Shown one piece after another: positions 13,282 to 26,800 of a DNA stretch of 64,000 bases. Each line of letters starts with the position of its first letter. The stretch's first letter is position 1. Under the pieces are notes generated by a model, which saw nothing but the letters and a program-made list of their open reading frames with translations, had not been told where the DNA came from and made no database searches. This DNA is from Wuchereria bancrofti (Eukaryota > Nematoda > Chromadorea > Rhabditida > Onchocercidae), in NCBI GenBank assembly GCA_005281725.1, contig SSBO01000008.1, forward strand, positions 1,860,001 through 1,924,000. Reading direction: 5' to 3'. A program made the translations under genes and the position numbers.

Positions 13282-16200
13282 CTATTCGGAATCAGAGACT
13301 GATTTGCATTCAGCTGTTATGCGGCCTTCATATATCGGTAGTATTGTGGCATCATCGTTCACAAGGAGCAGCTGATAGGGTGAATTACCATCTTCACAAG
13401 CAGTTTTAAAATAAAATCTGAAAAGGATGAAGCAATAAAAACCGAATGTACTTTAGAAGTGTTTCACGAGAAAGACTTGCGCAATCTAGAAATACATAAA
13501 ATATATAGTGAGATAATAGAACTTTGAAATTTATATACTGAATTTAAGAAATGAATTTAACAACTGTACAAAAAACTAACTGCAAACTTGATTTTGACGA
13601 GATTCCTAAATATTTACGAAATTCTCGAAATGTGATTGGATGCGTTGGAACATGTGCAACTACTGGTACCCGTCCTTTCTCTTTATAACTAATAGTCAGT
13701 AGCTGTTTTGGATCCATTCCTCCTCGCGAACGCCTGAGCAATAAAAGTGTAAAAATTGACGTAAAAAAATTGAAACCAAAAAAACCAAAGAACAAGAAAA
13801 ACAGTGAAATATAAACAATATCTTCAAATGTTACAACAACAATCGACATACGATAGTGAACCGAAATCGTGATGTTGTTTGTGACTGCTTCTTCGTCCAG
13901 AACTACTGCTGCTTGCACAACCACCATATGAAAGCATCCGTGCTTTCTGAAAGATAGCAGCACGTGCTGCTTCATCACGTTCACTTACAGATGACGGAGC
14001 CATCGATTCGATACCCGAAGTATCATAAATAGCCATAGACTTCATGTCACATCTAGAAAATTCGAATGATTACATATTGCGAAATCTCATTTTTATTAGG
14101 AAATATATTCTTCACACAAATTTTCTTGTATAAGTAGCTTACCGTGCTCCTTTCATTGCAACAGGATTAACATTTGACACTCGATTGTGTCGACTAATTG
14201 GTGGCGGCGCAAAGCCATTTGTGCTATAAGGATTTGACGCATAAAATACATTAGCTATGGGTGAAGCTACGTACTGCCGGAAGCGTTCTGGTGAGCTTGA
14301 TCCTAAAATAACAGAATACAAGATGTTACTATAAGAAATAAGCTAGTGTAAGAATGAATTTTAGCACAGATATTAGAAATTGATGGCAGAAAAAAAAAGG
14401 CATCAAATTTCACTATAATTAATATATATTACGGATATTTGAAATCCAAGACAAATTTACTTGGTGATCGCCGTCGAAAACGGAGTGATTGGGCATTGAG
14501 GGAATCCGGAGAATGATATGACGGTGATGGTTTGCTAGAGTCATCAGCCATCCTTTGTCGTACATATCGTTCCAGTTCATCATCTTCTTCAGCAGCTGTT
14601 GGTTCAACGTCGTTCACAACTTCGCGTGCTGAGCACTTGCGACTCTGCAGGATATATCAGTTTTACTTTAATTTTGAAGATCTTGAAAACATAAGGGAAA
14701 AAAGAAATGGATTTCTATGTAAATTTCTATTTGAAGCAGTTGCAGCTTACCTCAATAGCACGAAGCTGCTGACTCATAACATCATTTCTCTTTCGACGAG
14801 CACTTAAAACATTCAATTTTTCGATTAGAAGTGAAGCAAAAGCTCGTCGACCTTCTTCAGTGCAGTGAGTAACCATTGGTCCACCATCAACTCTCTCCAC
14901 CCTCTGATAATATTATTCATGATTATTTCTTGCCTTTCCATCATAAATACAGAAGAGAAAAAAATTGTACTAGGACGATAACTTACAGTTAATATAGATA
15001 ATATAGATTTGATTTTTCATATTTAAATTATTACAAGATAAGTTTAACAAAAGTTTCTGTTCTCTTCTAAGCTACATTTCAACATACCGCTAATGTATGC
15101 GTCGCTGGGTTGCCCTTCAGTTGTTCTTCTCGAATTGTACTTAATTTTACGGCTGGATGCTGACCGTTAGCATCACTTGAGAAAGTGGATGACACTGCAG
15201 AATCATTTTTACTAGTTGTTGCATTGCAGATGTACGGTGTTTTCATTACTGGTCGATATAACTTCTCCACTTCACTGCAACACAAATGAAAAACACTATG
15301 TAACCTTAAAGCAATCTACAAAAGCAGAAAAGGTATTGGACAATAAAAGACATATGAATAAATTATTACTGATGAAAATCCAAATTTCATAACATAACAT
15401 CACTGCTTATTATTAACTGAAAACAAAGGAAACTCTCTAAAATCCAACCTTTCACCTAATGTAGTTTCTCGTTCATGTTGTGTTTTCAACAACATTTCGG
15501 CAGTAAGAGTTGGTTGACAAGGATACGATTTGCGTTGTTTGCGACTTGACATCAGTGAAGATGGAATACGGGGTGGTTTCGGTGTATATTCCTCCATTCG
15601 ATTATAAGCATCAATAAACTCTTCGGAAGAAACAAACTGAGCATGTTGCTGTCGCAAATATTGCTCTACTGGTAGAATTACACAGTCAAATACTGTTGGG
15701 TCTGGCTCACTCGCCGAAAAGGCATGGACTCGAAAGCTCACTTCTCGTCGAAGATCCTAAAATACTAGAAATTACAACACCAACTGTCGAATTTCGTCTC
15801 AATACAATTAATTGAGCATTTAGCAATGCTCAATTTCTCCACCCGAATTACTTTTTTGTCGATTTAGCAATTAGTGACAACAAAATCAAAAGATTACTTT
15901 GATTGTAATAAATAATACAAAACAATAGTAGTAAAAAATACAAGTATGATAAATAATAAATAACACTAGTACCTCAGGTAAGAAAGAACAAACACCCGTT
16001 TTTAAACTGATGTATTTTTGATGTAAACTACGTGCAAGTTCTGCAGCACGAGCATTCTTCATCGTACACATATTTCTTAAACATTTTAAACAGATAAATT
16101 ACAAGAAAAAAAATATATATATTTATGGACATGCAGGGTAAACATCTATTTGCTAATGAATATTGAAAGGATATCTATTGTTATTACAACTGCAACACAG

Positions 16201-16577
16201 ATGCAATATGAAGAATTTACTGTCTAGAAGAAATGCCACCAGCACTGTATCAAGCTGAAGAGAGAAAAGAAAAAAAAAAAAAAGAATTTGAGAAAAAATT
16301 TAAAATGGGTTCAATCTGCAAAGTCATCCGTTGTATCAATAACTATAGGATGATAAATTTTTAAGCTTTTAAATAACACTTACTTGTAAGCTATTATTGC
16401 AAAATGTAAATTAATAGGATGTTCAGCTAACGATGACTCATTCTTCATCCATTTCTTGAATGCTTCCAAAGCATCACGATCCTCTAGCACATTCTCGAGC
16501 TTTTGAGACCATCGATGTCGTTCCTCTATTGGTCCCATTTTCAACTTTCTGCAATTATCAAATGAATATCTCTTCAT
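13282..16577 (-). CDS. pry-1: Axin (RGS and DIX domain scaffold)
   Basis: Cytoplasmic scaffold of the beta-catenin destruction complex in Wnt signalling. Ten exons: 16384-16577, 15973-16075, 15449-15756, 15088-15274, 14751-14903, 14461-14644, 14143-14302, 13852-14052, 13581-13733, 13282-13417; 592 residues from the first ATG. RGS domain at about 20-153 (RWSQKLENVLEDRDALEAFK; later VFDCVILPVEQYLR). A GSK3-binding-like helix lies at about 265-315 (GRRAFASLLIEKLN, then QQLRAIE). A beta-catenin-binding-like element lies at about 335-365 (EEDDELERYVRQRM, then a Ser/Pro segment). The DIX domain is at about 505-585 (VPVVAHVPTHPITFREF, then FYFKTA and ILPIYEGRI). The start is uncertain: an AG acceptor at about 16549 sits just before a second ATG at 16538, so the mRNA may be trans-spliced there, giving 579 residues. 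C. elegans has two axins (pry-1, axl-1); the symbol marks the family, not proven orthology. Confidence 0.92.
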
Positions 16578-17773
16578 CAGTAATCTTAACCAAACTTTGC
16601 TTAACTTTTTGCCTAAACTTTTTATAAAAAGAATGCAACAACAGTCTTATCATCAGAAGATAAGCCCAGCTTATCCGACTCTTTTCTCCCTCATCTTTTT
16701 ATGATATTATTAAAATTCCTCATGCAAAACACTCTCCAAAGCAATTATCCGATAGAAATATGCCCGACATCTACCCGTACTAAGTCGAAATTGCCCCTAT
16801 GTCGTTGTAACTCTTACACCACCGCTGCATCTCGTGAGATTGGCATCAAATTTTCAGATATATTCCGCAAATGTGATCTTTCCTGCAGGAAAGGCCGTTT
16901 GAAGCGCTAATTTGAAATGGAAGAAGACTTGAATAAGTGAAAATTTTGAGACTAAGCTAACTGAGACAAATTATGAATTAAAAGCCAAGTGAGGAAATGC
17001 ATAGATATGTGATGAAATGCATTAATTAATGATTGCTGAGATGAAAATTTCGATGAAAATACCTGCAAAAGTGATCTTCGAAAAGTGATCTTTGATTTTC
17101 TTTTGTTTTGCTTCTAAATGAGACTAAATGAGACATTTCAAGTTCTGAATTAAATTAAATTGAATTCTAAATTAGACTTAAATTCTGAATTGAACTATGA
17201 ACTTTGACACTTCCAAAATGCATCATACACATTAGGACAATCCTAATATGTCACATTGAACTGCTTCTCTCATCTATCAATTGTTACTTTAAAGAAAAAT
17301 TTTACTACGTGTAAAACGAAAAGTATGTGTAATTTTAATTTCAGGTTGATAACCAGTGAACTCTAGAAGGATTAATTATCAATCAATTAATAATCCTTAT
17401 TGATTGTGTTATCATTAACTTTCAAAATGTTCATACATGCATGTTACTTAAAACTTCTGTCATTTTACATAAAACTTCCTTAATGCAACTATGTAGACTA
17501 ATTTATTCTCATTTTTTTTTAATTGCAAAAATTTAAAAATAATTTTATTGTAGTCTCAAATAGTTACATTTAATGCTAATATGATGATTAACTTCTTTAA
17601 ACATTAATATTTGTTTATCTAATCTTGCTTTTCCCATCTTTCTTTCTTTCAATTATAATTTTTGTCTTCTCAACATTCTTTATTGTAACAATACTTGTAT
17701 TTAGCAAATAAATTTAATTACAAGTAATAAATAAATGTTTAGTTAATTACAATGCTATTTATTTTTGCTAATA
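16578..17773. other. Intergenic region upstream of axin
   Basis: Probably the axin promoter, then the 3' UTR of the next gene. The part at 16640-16910 is richer in GC than its surroundings and contains a short perfect inverted repeat, GATAAGC-CCA-GCTTATC (16659-16675). The 69-codon plus-strand open frame here is not convincing. A TTTATT at 17758-17763 is a likely minus-strand poly(A) signal of the FAXC/CDR-like gene. Confidence 0.5.
17758..17763 (-). promoter_or_regulatory. Poly(A) signal of the FAXC/CDR-like gene
   Basis: Minus-strand AATAAA, eleven bases beyond the stop codon at 17774. It is close, but no better one was seen nearby. Confidence 0.4.
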
Positions 17774-20558
17774 TTATTTCTTGATATTGATCGAAACATT
17801 TTGAGTATTAAGAGATAATGTTTGACATGCTTCATCCCAATCTTTCCAATAGATTTCACGCATTTTTTGAATGAAATTTATTAAATTTGGAGTATTTTCT
17901 TCCATATATTTTCGTAACACATTACTATCCATTGGTGTATAAAATAATTGAGTTAAATTGCCAAATGCAATTGCATCCAACTGAAATACAAATGGTATTA
18001 AAATTTAGTTTTAAAAGCAATTTCAATGAAATTATAGCATCAAATCTACTAAGAGTTACAATCTTAAACCAATGGCTAATTTTAATTTTAAAACTAAATA
18101 ATCTATCGATCGATTCCATCCAATTTTTGCAATAATTGATAAAATAAAATGATCCATGTAAACTTAATGAAATTTTAGACTTTAATAATTTTATTCATTA
18201 AATTTCGACGAACAAAACTCACTGTTGTTGGTGATGAACCAAAAAAGTACTGTTTATCACCAAGAAAAACAGATAACGCTGTTAAATCTTTCTTTGCAAT
18301 GTTCTCTACTTCATCAATTGCATGCCTACCAATTCCTTGATAATAGCATTGCTTCCAAATCTATCAAAATATTTCGATCTTTAGTCTCAGTTTCGATCGT
18401 CATTTTTATCAATGAAAATAATCAATGCTTGATTATTATATTGTCTGTCTTATCATTAATGAATTGTTACTTTTACTTTCATAATAAACACACCTTTTTT
18501 CGAAATTGTTCCACAAATATATATTGAAAAAGAGTTTTTTTAGCACCTGTATAATGCCTGATAAATCCTTTCTCTGTTGCCATAAATTTATTATTTTTAC
18601 CTCTATTATAAAGTATGATCCTGTAATATAATCAATCTAACATCGAGGAATGTTGTTAAAAATAAATGGACGACTGAGAACTGCTAGAAGAATTAAGAAT
18701 TTCATCTTTTATTAAATTAGCATTCTTGCATTAATTGTATCTTTAATAATTATAATCTTTTTTTAAGGTAAAATTTTGATTAGGTGAAACATAAAGGAAG
18801 AAAAATAAAATTTATATGGAAGGAAAAGTAAAATTTATGAATGCTTTCATCAAAGTTTTCTGATAAAATGTCTTACTGTTATGAAATAAAATAATCAGAA
18901 ATGATAAACTTATGAACATAAAATTATTTCAATTGAAATTATATAAAGTGATATTTTAAATCATCTAAGAAACTATTAATTGAAAATTAGATTTCAAAAA
19001 ATTTTCAATTTAAGAAACATTCTGAAATGCAACTTTCATAAATTACCATCTTATAGACTCTTCAAGGAGATAAGTAAAAGCTCGAGCTTGTGCTTTTTCC
19101 ACTGGATTCAATTGTCCTTCCAAATCAATCTGAAATGGAATTAAACTTTACAGTTTTTAAAAAAAAAATCAAGCGAGAATACAGTGAGAAATTTTTAGAG
19201 CTAGAAAGTTTCAACTTTTCATCTATTATTGGTAGACCAAATCAGTTTCAATATTTGTCCGGAACGTTCCGGAAAAGGAAACTGTCAAAAGACTTAGAGA
19301 AGGGTGCAAACATTTTAGCAGTAGTATAAGACAACTTAAATCAATTCCATTTACGATGAAAATATGTGAAGATATGAGAAAATCTTGAGTAGTGAACCTT
19401 GAAGACTCGAGAAAGGTGTTCGATACAAAAATTACTATCCGGTATTTGTCGTCCGTTTAGTTCAATAAATGGGATTTGTTTTTTGGACGAAAATTTGGTG
19501 AATTCATTATTGATATTCTGTAAAAGTGCAATTAAATAGAAATATACTAGAATAAACTGTTGTATAGTACTCCTCTATTTATATCTATCAATAAGTTCAT
19601 TTTAATTTAAATTTAAATTTAAATTTATTAATATATATGAATAGAGCCTTACCTTTTTGTGACAAAGGTTCATACAGAGTAAAAATTGTTAGTTGCTTCA
19701 TTTTCTCACAGAAATAAAAAGAATGATTTAGCAAAAAATGCTCTACTGCTAATCATCCAACAATTTTTTTCACTTTCATCCTATCGTGCAAATAAAATTA
19801 TTTATACTTAAAAATGTACGAATAAGAATTTGAAAGTATTAGAATTTGCATCAAAGTTAAAAGATTGTATTCCTAAGCTTTAGGTATACAATTTTTTCTT
19901 GCTAAACAAAGGTAACAAGTCGAATACTAATTATAAAAAAATGTAATTAATTGGTCAAATCAGGAGTTGAGATGCTGTGTACTCATCAATTCAAGTTCTT
20001 TAAAATTTTTAAAATATGAACTAAAGAGAAATTCATTTGTTATTGTGCATTCCTCTAAAAAATTTTTTATTATTATTAAGTTCAGAAAATAACGATACTT
20101 ATCGAACAACTGAACAAAAAAGAAGTATTACTTTGTTTATTATAAAAGTAAATGAAAATGAATACAACGTTGTAAAATAATTCAATTTTGCGTCACATTA
20201 AAATTTTTCTAATAAAAATTAAATAATATATATGTAGAAGTGAAGTTAGTGATGGTATCATGTTTTAAGCTAAGCAAAAAGCTAAGATATTACAAAAGCA
20301 AATGAATTTTTACAATTCGATCAATTTATTCTAAATTCATTATATCACAATTTATTATTATTTTAATTCAAAATGTCTCATATAAAATAACTGAATGATA
20401 ATTTATCTTACCGAATATGGAATTTTCGTCATTCGAAGCCAAGTTTCCAATTTTAAAGCAAACACTGATAAACTTGGAATACATCCTGCTCGAGGAAATT
20501 GTACCAAGTACACATGATCTTTTTGCCAATCTCGTTTTAATAGAACAGGTGCTGGCAT
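17774..20558 (-). CDS. FAXC/CDR-like protein with GST folds
   Basis: Member of the failed-axon-connections (FAXC) / cadmium-responsive (CDR) family, which has a thioredoxin-like N-terminal and a GST-C-like helical domain. Six exons: 20412-20558, 19398-19517, 19047-19129, 18494-18620, 18223-18360, 17774-17980; 273 residues. Diagnostic runs are VYLVQFPRAGCIPSLSVFAL and KLETWLRM in exon 1, QIPFIELNGRQIPDSNF in exon 2, and SPTTLDAIAFGNL across exons 5 and 6. The first ATG in this frame is at 20558, just after an in-frame stop. Relatives often have an N-terminal membrane segment, which is absent here, so an upstream exon may be missing. The biochemical role is not well defined in the family. Intron 1 is about 0.9 kb and seems empty. 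Confidence 0.86.
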
Positions 20559-20844
20559 AATGTCAAGAACAAAAATTGTTCTCAATTAATTGCAAAATAA
20601 ATGAAAATAACAGTGATATCAATAGGAATGTGCTATACACAGTGTTAGTTTTAAATAGATAATGAATAGATAAACAGATAAAAATTGAAATTTCAATATT
20701 TTAAATGACGTTAATGAGAGCACTATTTAAGGTATAAATGAACTAGGAAGTTGCTTGTATCATACAATGCCAATCACTATAACATAAACAGGTTATAAAC
20801 AGGTTACACTTTAATCATTTTAAAATCATCAACAATAATAGTGG

Positions 20845-20885
20845 GTAGTAGTAGTAGTAGGAGTAGTAGCAGTAGTAGTAGTAGT
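20845..20885. repeat. (GTA)n microsatellite
   Basis: Imperfect trinucleotide run of GTA with GGA and GCA interruptions. Confidence 0.9.
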
Positions 20886-22608
20886 GAAAAGAAAAATAAA
20901 GAAGAAAATGAATTGATAGTGAGTGATAGGAATAGTAAATAGTCGTAGCGATGGGTAGTGATAGTGAAAGAATGTATTATCAAAAGATTGAACAGATGTT
21001 AGATTAAAATTGAGGAATGATTAAAATAGGGTTAATTTATCTATTTGTGTGCAATAGAGAATGGGTTGCTGAAATGATGGGCAGAAAATAATTGAGACGA
21101 CGAGACAGGAATGCTACACAGCACATTTCTACTTTTGTTACAAAGTTATATCAATTTAGTTTAAAATTAGATCAATTACCTTGAGTATAACCATTTGAAA
21201 GATTTCTCACATAAATAGAATGATATTAAATTGTACTCAATTTTGTAATAAAATTTAGATGATGATATATAATGACATATATCTTTTGCAATATACATTT
21301 CACTTTTCCCTGTTATTGTGTCCGGTCATGTCCGATGATAATTCATTCCGGTCATTTTCAGTAATTGTCTTATCATTTAATACATCGTCTTGTCACTTCT
21401 CTCGATGATGCAACTGATTATAATAAGCATATAATAATGCACTCAAATTTTTGATAAAAATCACAATCATTTCATTTTCAATAGCTAACATATGAAAACT
21501 TTTTATTTTGAAATTTCTAGAACAAATGCATTATCATATTTTATTGTTGACTTTAAATTATTCAAAATTCTTTTTTATTTTCTCTATTTTCAAATTTGAA
21601 AAAAATTGCCAGCATATTGAAGCAAAAATGTACAAAAATTGAATTGAGCTGAACTATGCAATGAAACTGAATATTGAATTATCTTTACATAATATAAAAA
21701 ATTAATTTAAAAATGACATTAGGAATGAAGCAGTTTACAAAAACTGATTTCAGGCATGCTACATTCGTAACATTAAACATTTGACTCCTTATCATTTAAT
21801 TAATTGCATTAATTTAAAATAAATAGTTTTTAGTTAGCTACAAATTTACAGGTAAATCCATAGGACATCTCTTTCCACAGAACATTACCGTAATGAAAAG
21901 TAAACAATAACTATACAGTTATATGAACTGCAAGATAAAAATGAATTTACGAAAAAAATGGTTCTCGATGCTCGAAATAAAATTATTAGTTCGATTCAAT
22001 TCTCTCACTTATATATTCCGTAATTTCTTGAAAACATTCTCTTCTGGAGAATTTGCAATTGTGTTGGATAAATTCTCTGTAAATAACTACTAAAATCAAA
22101 ATTTCACCTTGTAAAAAAGTTCTTATAAAAAAAAATACTTTTAGAAAAGCATACAATGAATGCTAAATTATTAAGCTGTGATTATTCAAATTAAGTTATA
22201 CAAGTACAAATAGATATGATATGATCTATTTTGAGTGATTCAAACTTCCAAATTTGCCATTTATTTACATTGGTTCATTTGGATAATGCACCATAACTAT
22301 CAAAATCACTGTTAAAAAAAAAGAAAAAAAAAACAGCACAATGTTTCAATATAATTAATTACATCCCTATTTTTTAGTTGACTAATTAGTTTAATGATTA
22401 TTTGCAAGATAACCAATCCATAATAATTGACATGTTCAAAATTCTTCCAATTAATGTACCATGATAGTTTATGCTCACTTTTGAGCGATATTATTAATTT
22501 ATTTGCTATCTGATTATCTTGAATTGAATTATTCGATATTTTATTTAACATTGATTTATTTGATATTTTCCAGATGGTAAAAAGAGTATGTGGACAATTA
22601 TGTATCAT

Positions 22609-22636
22609 TGTGTGTGTGTGTGTGTGTGTGTATGTG
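22609..22636. repeat. (TG)n microsatellite
   Basis: About 13 TG units, with one TA near the end. Confidence 0.95.
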
Positions 22637-22860
22637 TCATTAATTTAGTAACTTATTGCATTAACGAGTAAATAACATGCAATGCAAGTAATTTGTAGTT
22701 GATGAATTGCAGAAAGCCCACCTCTTAACTTCAATGCATATCTGATTTTGCTTGTTCACTTATACTTGCATCCACCTGCTTGCTGCATTTTTATCGATAA
22801 AATTAGCCTACCTTTTTACTCAGCTAAGCATAAATGAGCCAACAATTCATGCAAATCTGT

Positions 22861-22889
22861 CTCTGTCTCTCTCTCTCTCTCTCTCTCCC
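22861..22889. repeat. (CT)n microsatellite
   Basis: CT dinucleotide run in the region upstream of the unc-75-like gene. Confidence 0.9.
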
Positions 22890-23076
22890 TGTCCCATTTC
22901 ATAGACTAAAAATGACGAATTTTAGCTAAATGATCGTTCGATAAAGCAAAATGTAAGAAGCATAGTAGATCCATTCTCCTTTTCCCTTGAAAGCTTTCTC
23001 CTACAAGCAAGCTTCCATGATTAATGAAACATCAAACCAAGAAATGAGTAGAGTGGCATTCTTCCTTCCAACCCAA

Positions 23077-23133
23077 TATATCTATCTATCTATCCATCCA
23101 TCTATCCATCTATCTATCCATCTATCCACCCAT
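23077..23133. repeat. TCTA/TCCA tetranucleotide array
   Basis: Mixed array of ATCT and ATCC units, upstream of the unc-75-like gene. Confidence 0.9.
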
Positions 23134-23870
23134 TTATGCACCCTATTTATCTACTACTATCCCTGATCTATTTGCTGTCTGCTTGATGTAGTAGCACCTC
23201 CTTTAGTGCAGCATGCAAATAGCGCAAACTAAAAAGTCGCTAGCTAGTATTGACAACAATTATAGCTCGTTCCCTTGCCTTCTATTCATGTAAGCGCTTA
23301 TTTTAGGCTTTCAAGCAGTCGTCGTCGTTGTTGTCGCCGTCAGTATGTGCCTCCTCCTCGTTCCTTTCTTGTGGTGTGTGGTTTTTTTTTCGTGATAATG
23401 GTGATTGTTTCGTGCATTCTCTCGGTATTTTCACTAGATAATTCAAAATTTTGGTGAAAATCTGCACAGAAAATGTCTGCTTTTGGATTCTATAATTTAT
23501 TCGGCTAGCCGGTGAAGCTTTATTCTTAATTCCGCATTCCGCATTCCGCATTCAATATATTGCGCTTTTACATTATTACTGTTGGTGTATTCCTGTTGTG
23601 AGCTGAAAAATTTACTGTTATTTGTGATTTTTCATTTCTAGACATTATCTATTTCGGAGCCAAGTGGTAGTGCATAAACATTTGATGTTTTGTGAATTTC
23701 TATTAGATTAGAAGGATTATTAGCAAATCCAAAGGTATTCTATTGCTACCAGCTCCTTGTTTACCTTAAATAATTATTACTAAATAATTCTACTTCAAAA
23801 TCATTAATTCCACTAAAAATTGCTGCAAAACTACCTGTAAAATCCTATTCCTACAATTCGTTCCTTATTT

Positions 23871-26800
23871 ATGCATGCCGAAATGGTACATCATCAACAG
23901 CAAAATAAAAGTAAACAACAACAACAATCGGGAAGTAAAATGAATGGAGATAGTGTGATGAGTCGTTCGTCATCTACCGATAGTAATGGTTTCCCGGTGA
24001 AAGATGCTGATACCATCAAACTTTTCGTTGGACAAGTAGGTCCTCTTCCTTTTATAATTTCTTTTGTTAAAGAAAGAATAGCCTTAAATGAAGACTGAAC
24101 TCAAACCAATATTTGTCCATTTGGTCCAGTTTTTAATCAGTGACCAGATGTCCATCTGTCTATTATACAGATAAAGCAGGCATAGCCATCTGACATTTTC
24201 CCTCACTTAATGGTCAAGCTGTCAAATTAACTTTGATTTTTTCAGAAAAAAAAATCAATACAAATCCTTCTTTGATCTGAAAATCAAACAACCTTTGTCC
24301 TTTGTTCTCTTTTGTATCCTCCAATCAAATCATCTTTCGTTCCTCTAATCTTCATCATTTGTCATATACAAGGATTCACAAGGATATAAAGCTTATCAGT
24401 ACTACAATTACATTGAAATTTATTTTTGAAATGCAAAATTTAATATGAAATAAACCAGACGAGGATCTGTTTACAAATTTATGCAGACTACTGTAGAAAA
24501 GAGAAAAAGACGTGTGCCAATCATTTTTATTATGCATCAGCCAATCAGCTTCCAATCCACTGCATGTACTTCTTCATAATGAGTGAAATCATCGTCGTTT
24601 TTTTTTTTGTATGGAATTTTTTGGCGATATGATTTGATATGTTCAGTTCAATTAACCGGAATAAATGATTTTGAGAATTCCTGATGAATGTTTTCAGGAT
24701 TGTGTTAAATGTTACGGTTTTTCGCCTTTTAGTATATTTAAAATATCATAAAAATAGTGTAAATCATTAATAGCTTAATATATTGATAAATCAAAAGTTT
24801 TAATCTTAATTTTTTTTAAGAATATTAAGTTTTTTAAAAAAAAAATTTAAGAATATTACCTACTGCTACCACAATAACAACTGTAAGGATTGAACTTCTT
24901 TAAAATTTAAGATTAAATTTCAAAATTAAATTTCTGATTAAAATTAAATTTCTGAACACCTAAGGAATTCATCAATAACATTTTAACTCAAACAAGTTTG
25001 AAACAATTAAAATTTTGTACAGCTGTAATTTCAAATAATAAAAAAGCAACCATTTTAAAGTTTTTGTTTTTAATTTAAGCTATAATCATTAGAATATATC
25101 TGATACCCATAAATGAAGGACCAATCAATAATTTTTATCTGACTCTTTGGCAACAGCTCAAATTTTTCTTTGTACAATCATAATTTCATATAATAAAAAT
25201 AATTTTATCTGAATAAAAAATGAAGACAAACAGAAAAGTTTTTTGAGTAATTATTTAGGGAATAAAGTTTGTTTAATTTTCGAATGAAAGATTCTTTCAT
25301 CTTTTTATTTAGGAGAAAAGAGATGTTAAGAGATATCTTAGAATTTAATTAACTATATCAGGATTGGAATGTAATTTCTTACTTAAAAACTTTTTTACTG
25401 CTATCAACAATTATCTTTTATGAATCTTTATAAAATGTTTCAAATTTTTTCAGATTCCACGCAATTTGGAAGAAAAAGATCTGAGGCATTTGTTTGAAAC
25501 TTTCGGTAAAATTTATGAATTTACAATTCTAAAAGATAAATACACGGGTTTACACAAAGGTTGTGCATTCCTAACGTACTGCCATCGTGACAGTGCTATC
25601 AGATGTCAAGCTGCCTTACACGATCAGAAAACACTTCCAGGAGTTAGTTTTCATATTTATATAAAATTTTAACAATTATAAATTTGAAAAGAAGAAAAAA
25701 AAATCAAAGGCATTGTTTTTCTTTTTGTTTTTCTAAATGTGTTTATTATTGTGACACAGGAAAGTTCAGATATGACAAATCTCCCTCATGTTTAATCATT
25801 TTGCAAACTATATACTTTCGGATCTGTCATTAGTATTTTCATTTTCAAATGATTGTTTCTATTTCGTTTTTTGTTTTTTTTTGATTTATGTGAGTGATTG
25901 TTTCAGAATTAATTGCAATTCACTGAAAATAGTATTCATATAAGAAGTAAGTAAATCTGTAGTTATATGAGTTAAAAATAGTTTATGATACTATTAACAT
26001 TTTGAGCAAAATAGCACTATCAGAAACTTTTCTTGATTTGCAAAATATTTACATAACCATAAATAAATTGTTCTTTCATCCAATAGTTTATAATTCTTTA
26101 ACCTTACAAATTTTTTGAAAAATAAAGAAACAAATAATTCAGAATGTTGTTAAAAACTTTTCAGAAATTGACAGCTTTCAAACTTTCAACTAATGAACTC
26201 TTACTAATTTATGCTTTCTTATTAGTAACAATGATAGTTAGCATCATTCTAATGCTATTATTACCATAAGAAAGTTAAGGAAGTTGACAATTTTAATTAG
26301 TGACAGTAACTGGCAGATAGATAAGGAAATAGAACATTTTGTGAACTTTCATTAAATAGCCTTGTCAACAAGTCATACATTAATGAAATGTTTTTGTTTC
26401 AAATAAGCATGGAATGAAAGTTCAAATTTCAATAAATAAAAACTAAAACGCTTCGTGATATGACTTCATAAAAAATACGAAATTTGAATCAAATATTGAT
26501 CTTTTCGTAATATCAATCCTTTGATCACTGTATTAGCAGTATTCATGGATGTTATCCTTAATATTAGCTGAAAAGATGTATGTATGAATGTCTCTGATAG
26601 TGAAGCAGTTAACTGAGAATAATTTCTTGGAGTTTTCATTACTTTATTACTTATCAATTGAATAAACTGGAAAATTTATAAATTCGAGCATTTGTGTTTT
26701 CCGGAAATTAAAAATCTCACTTTGCATTATGAAAAAGAAAAAAAAAAAGTGTCAGATTTGAAAAATTGAAATTTATTTGCATTACCTATCGAAAATTCCA

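Larger units (their letters stand above)
20559..23870. other. Head-to-head intergenic region with microsatellites
   Basis: About 3.3 kb between the divergent FAXC/CDR-like and unc-75-like genes. It carries a (GTA)n-type array at 20845-20885, (TG)n at 22609-22636, (CT)n at 22861-22889 and a TCTA/TCCA array at about 23077-23133. The last 600 bases (23250-23870) have more GC and CGT-rich runs, probably the promoter and 5' UTR of unc-75. No exon chain was recognised. Confidence 0.55.

Noticed and set aside
16701..16910. Plus-strand frame upstream of axin as a gene
   Set aside because: No known motif; more likely axin promoter or 5' UTR sequence.
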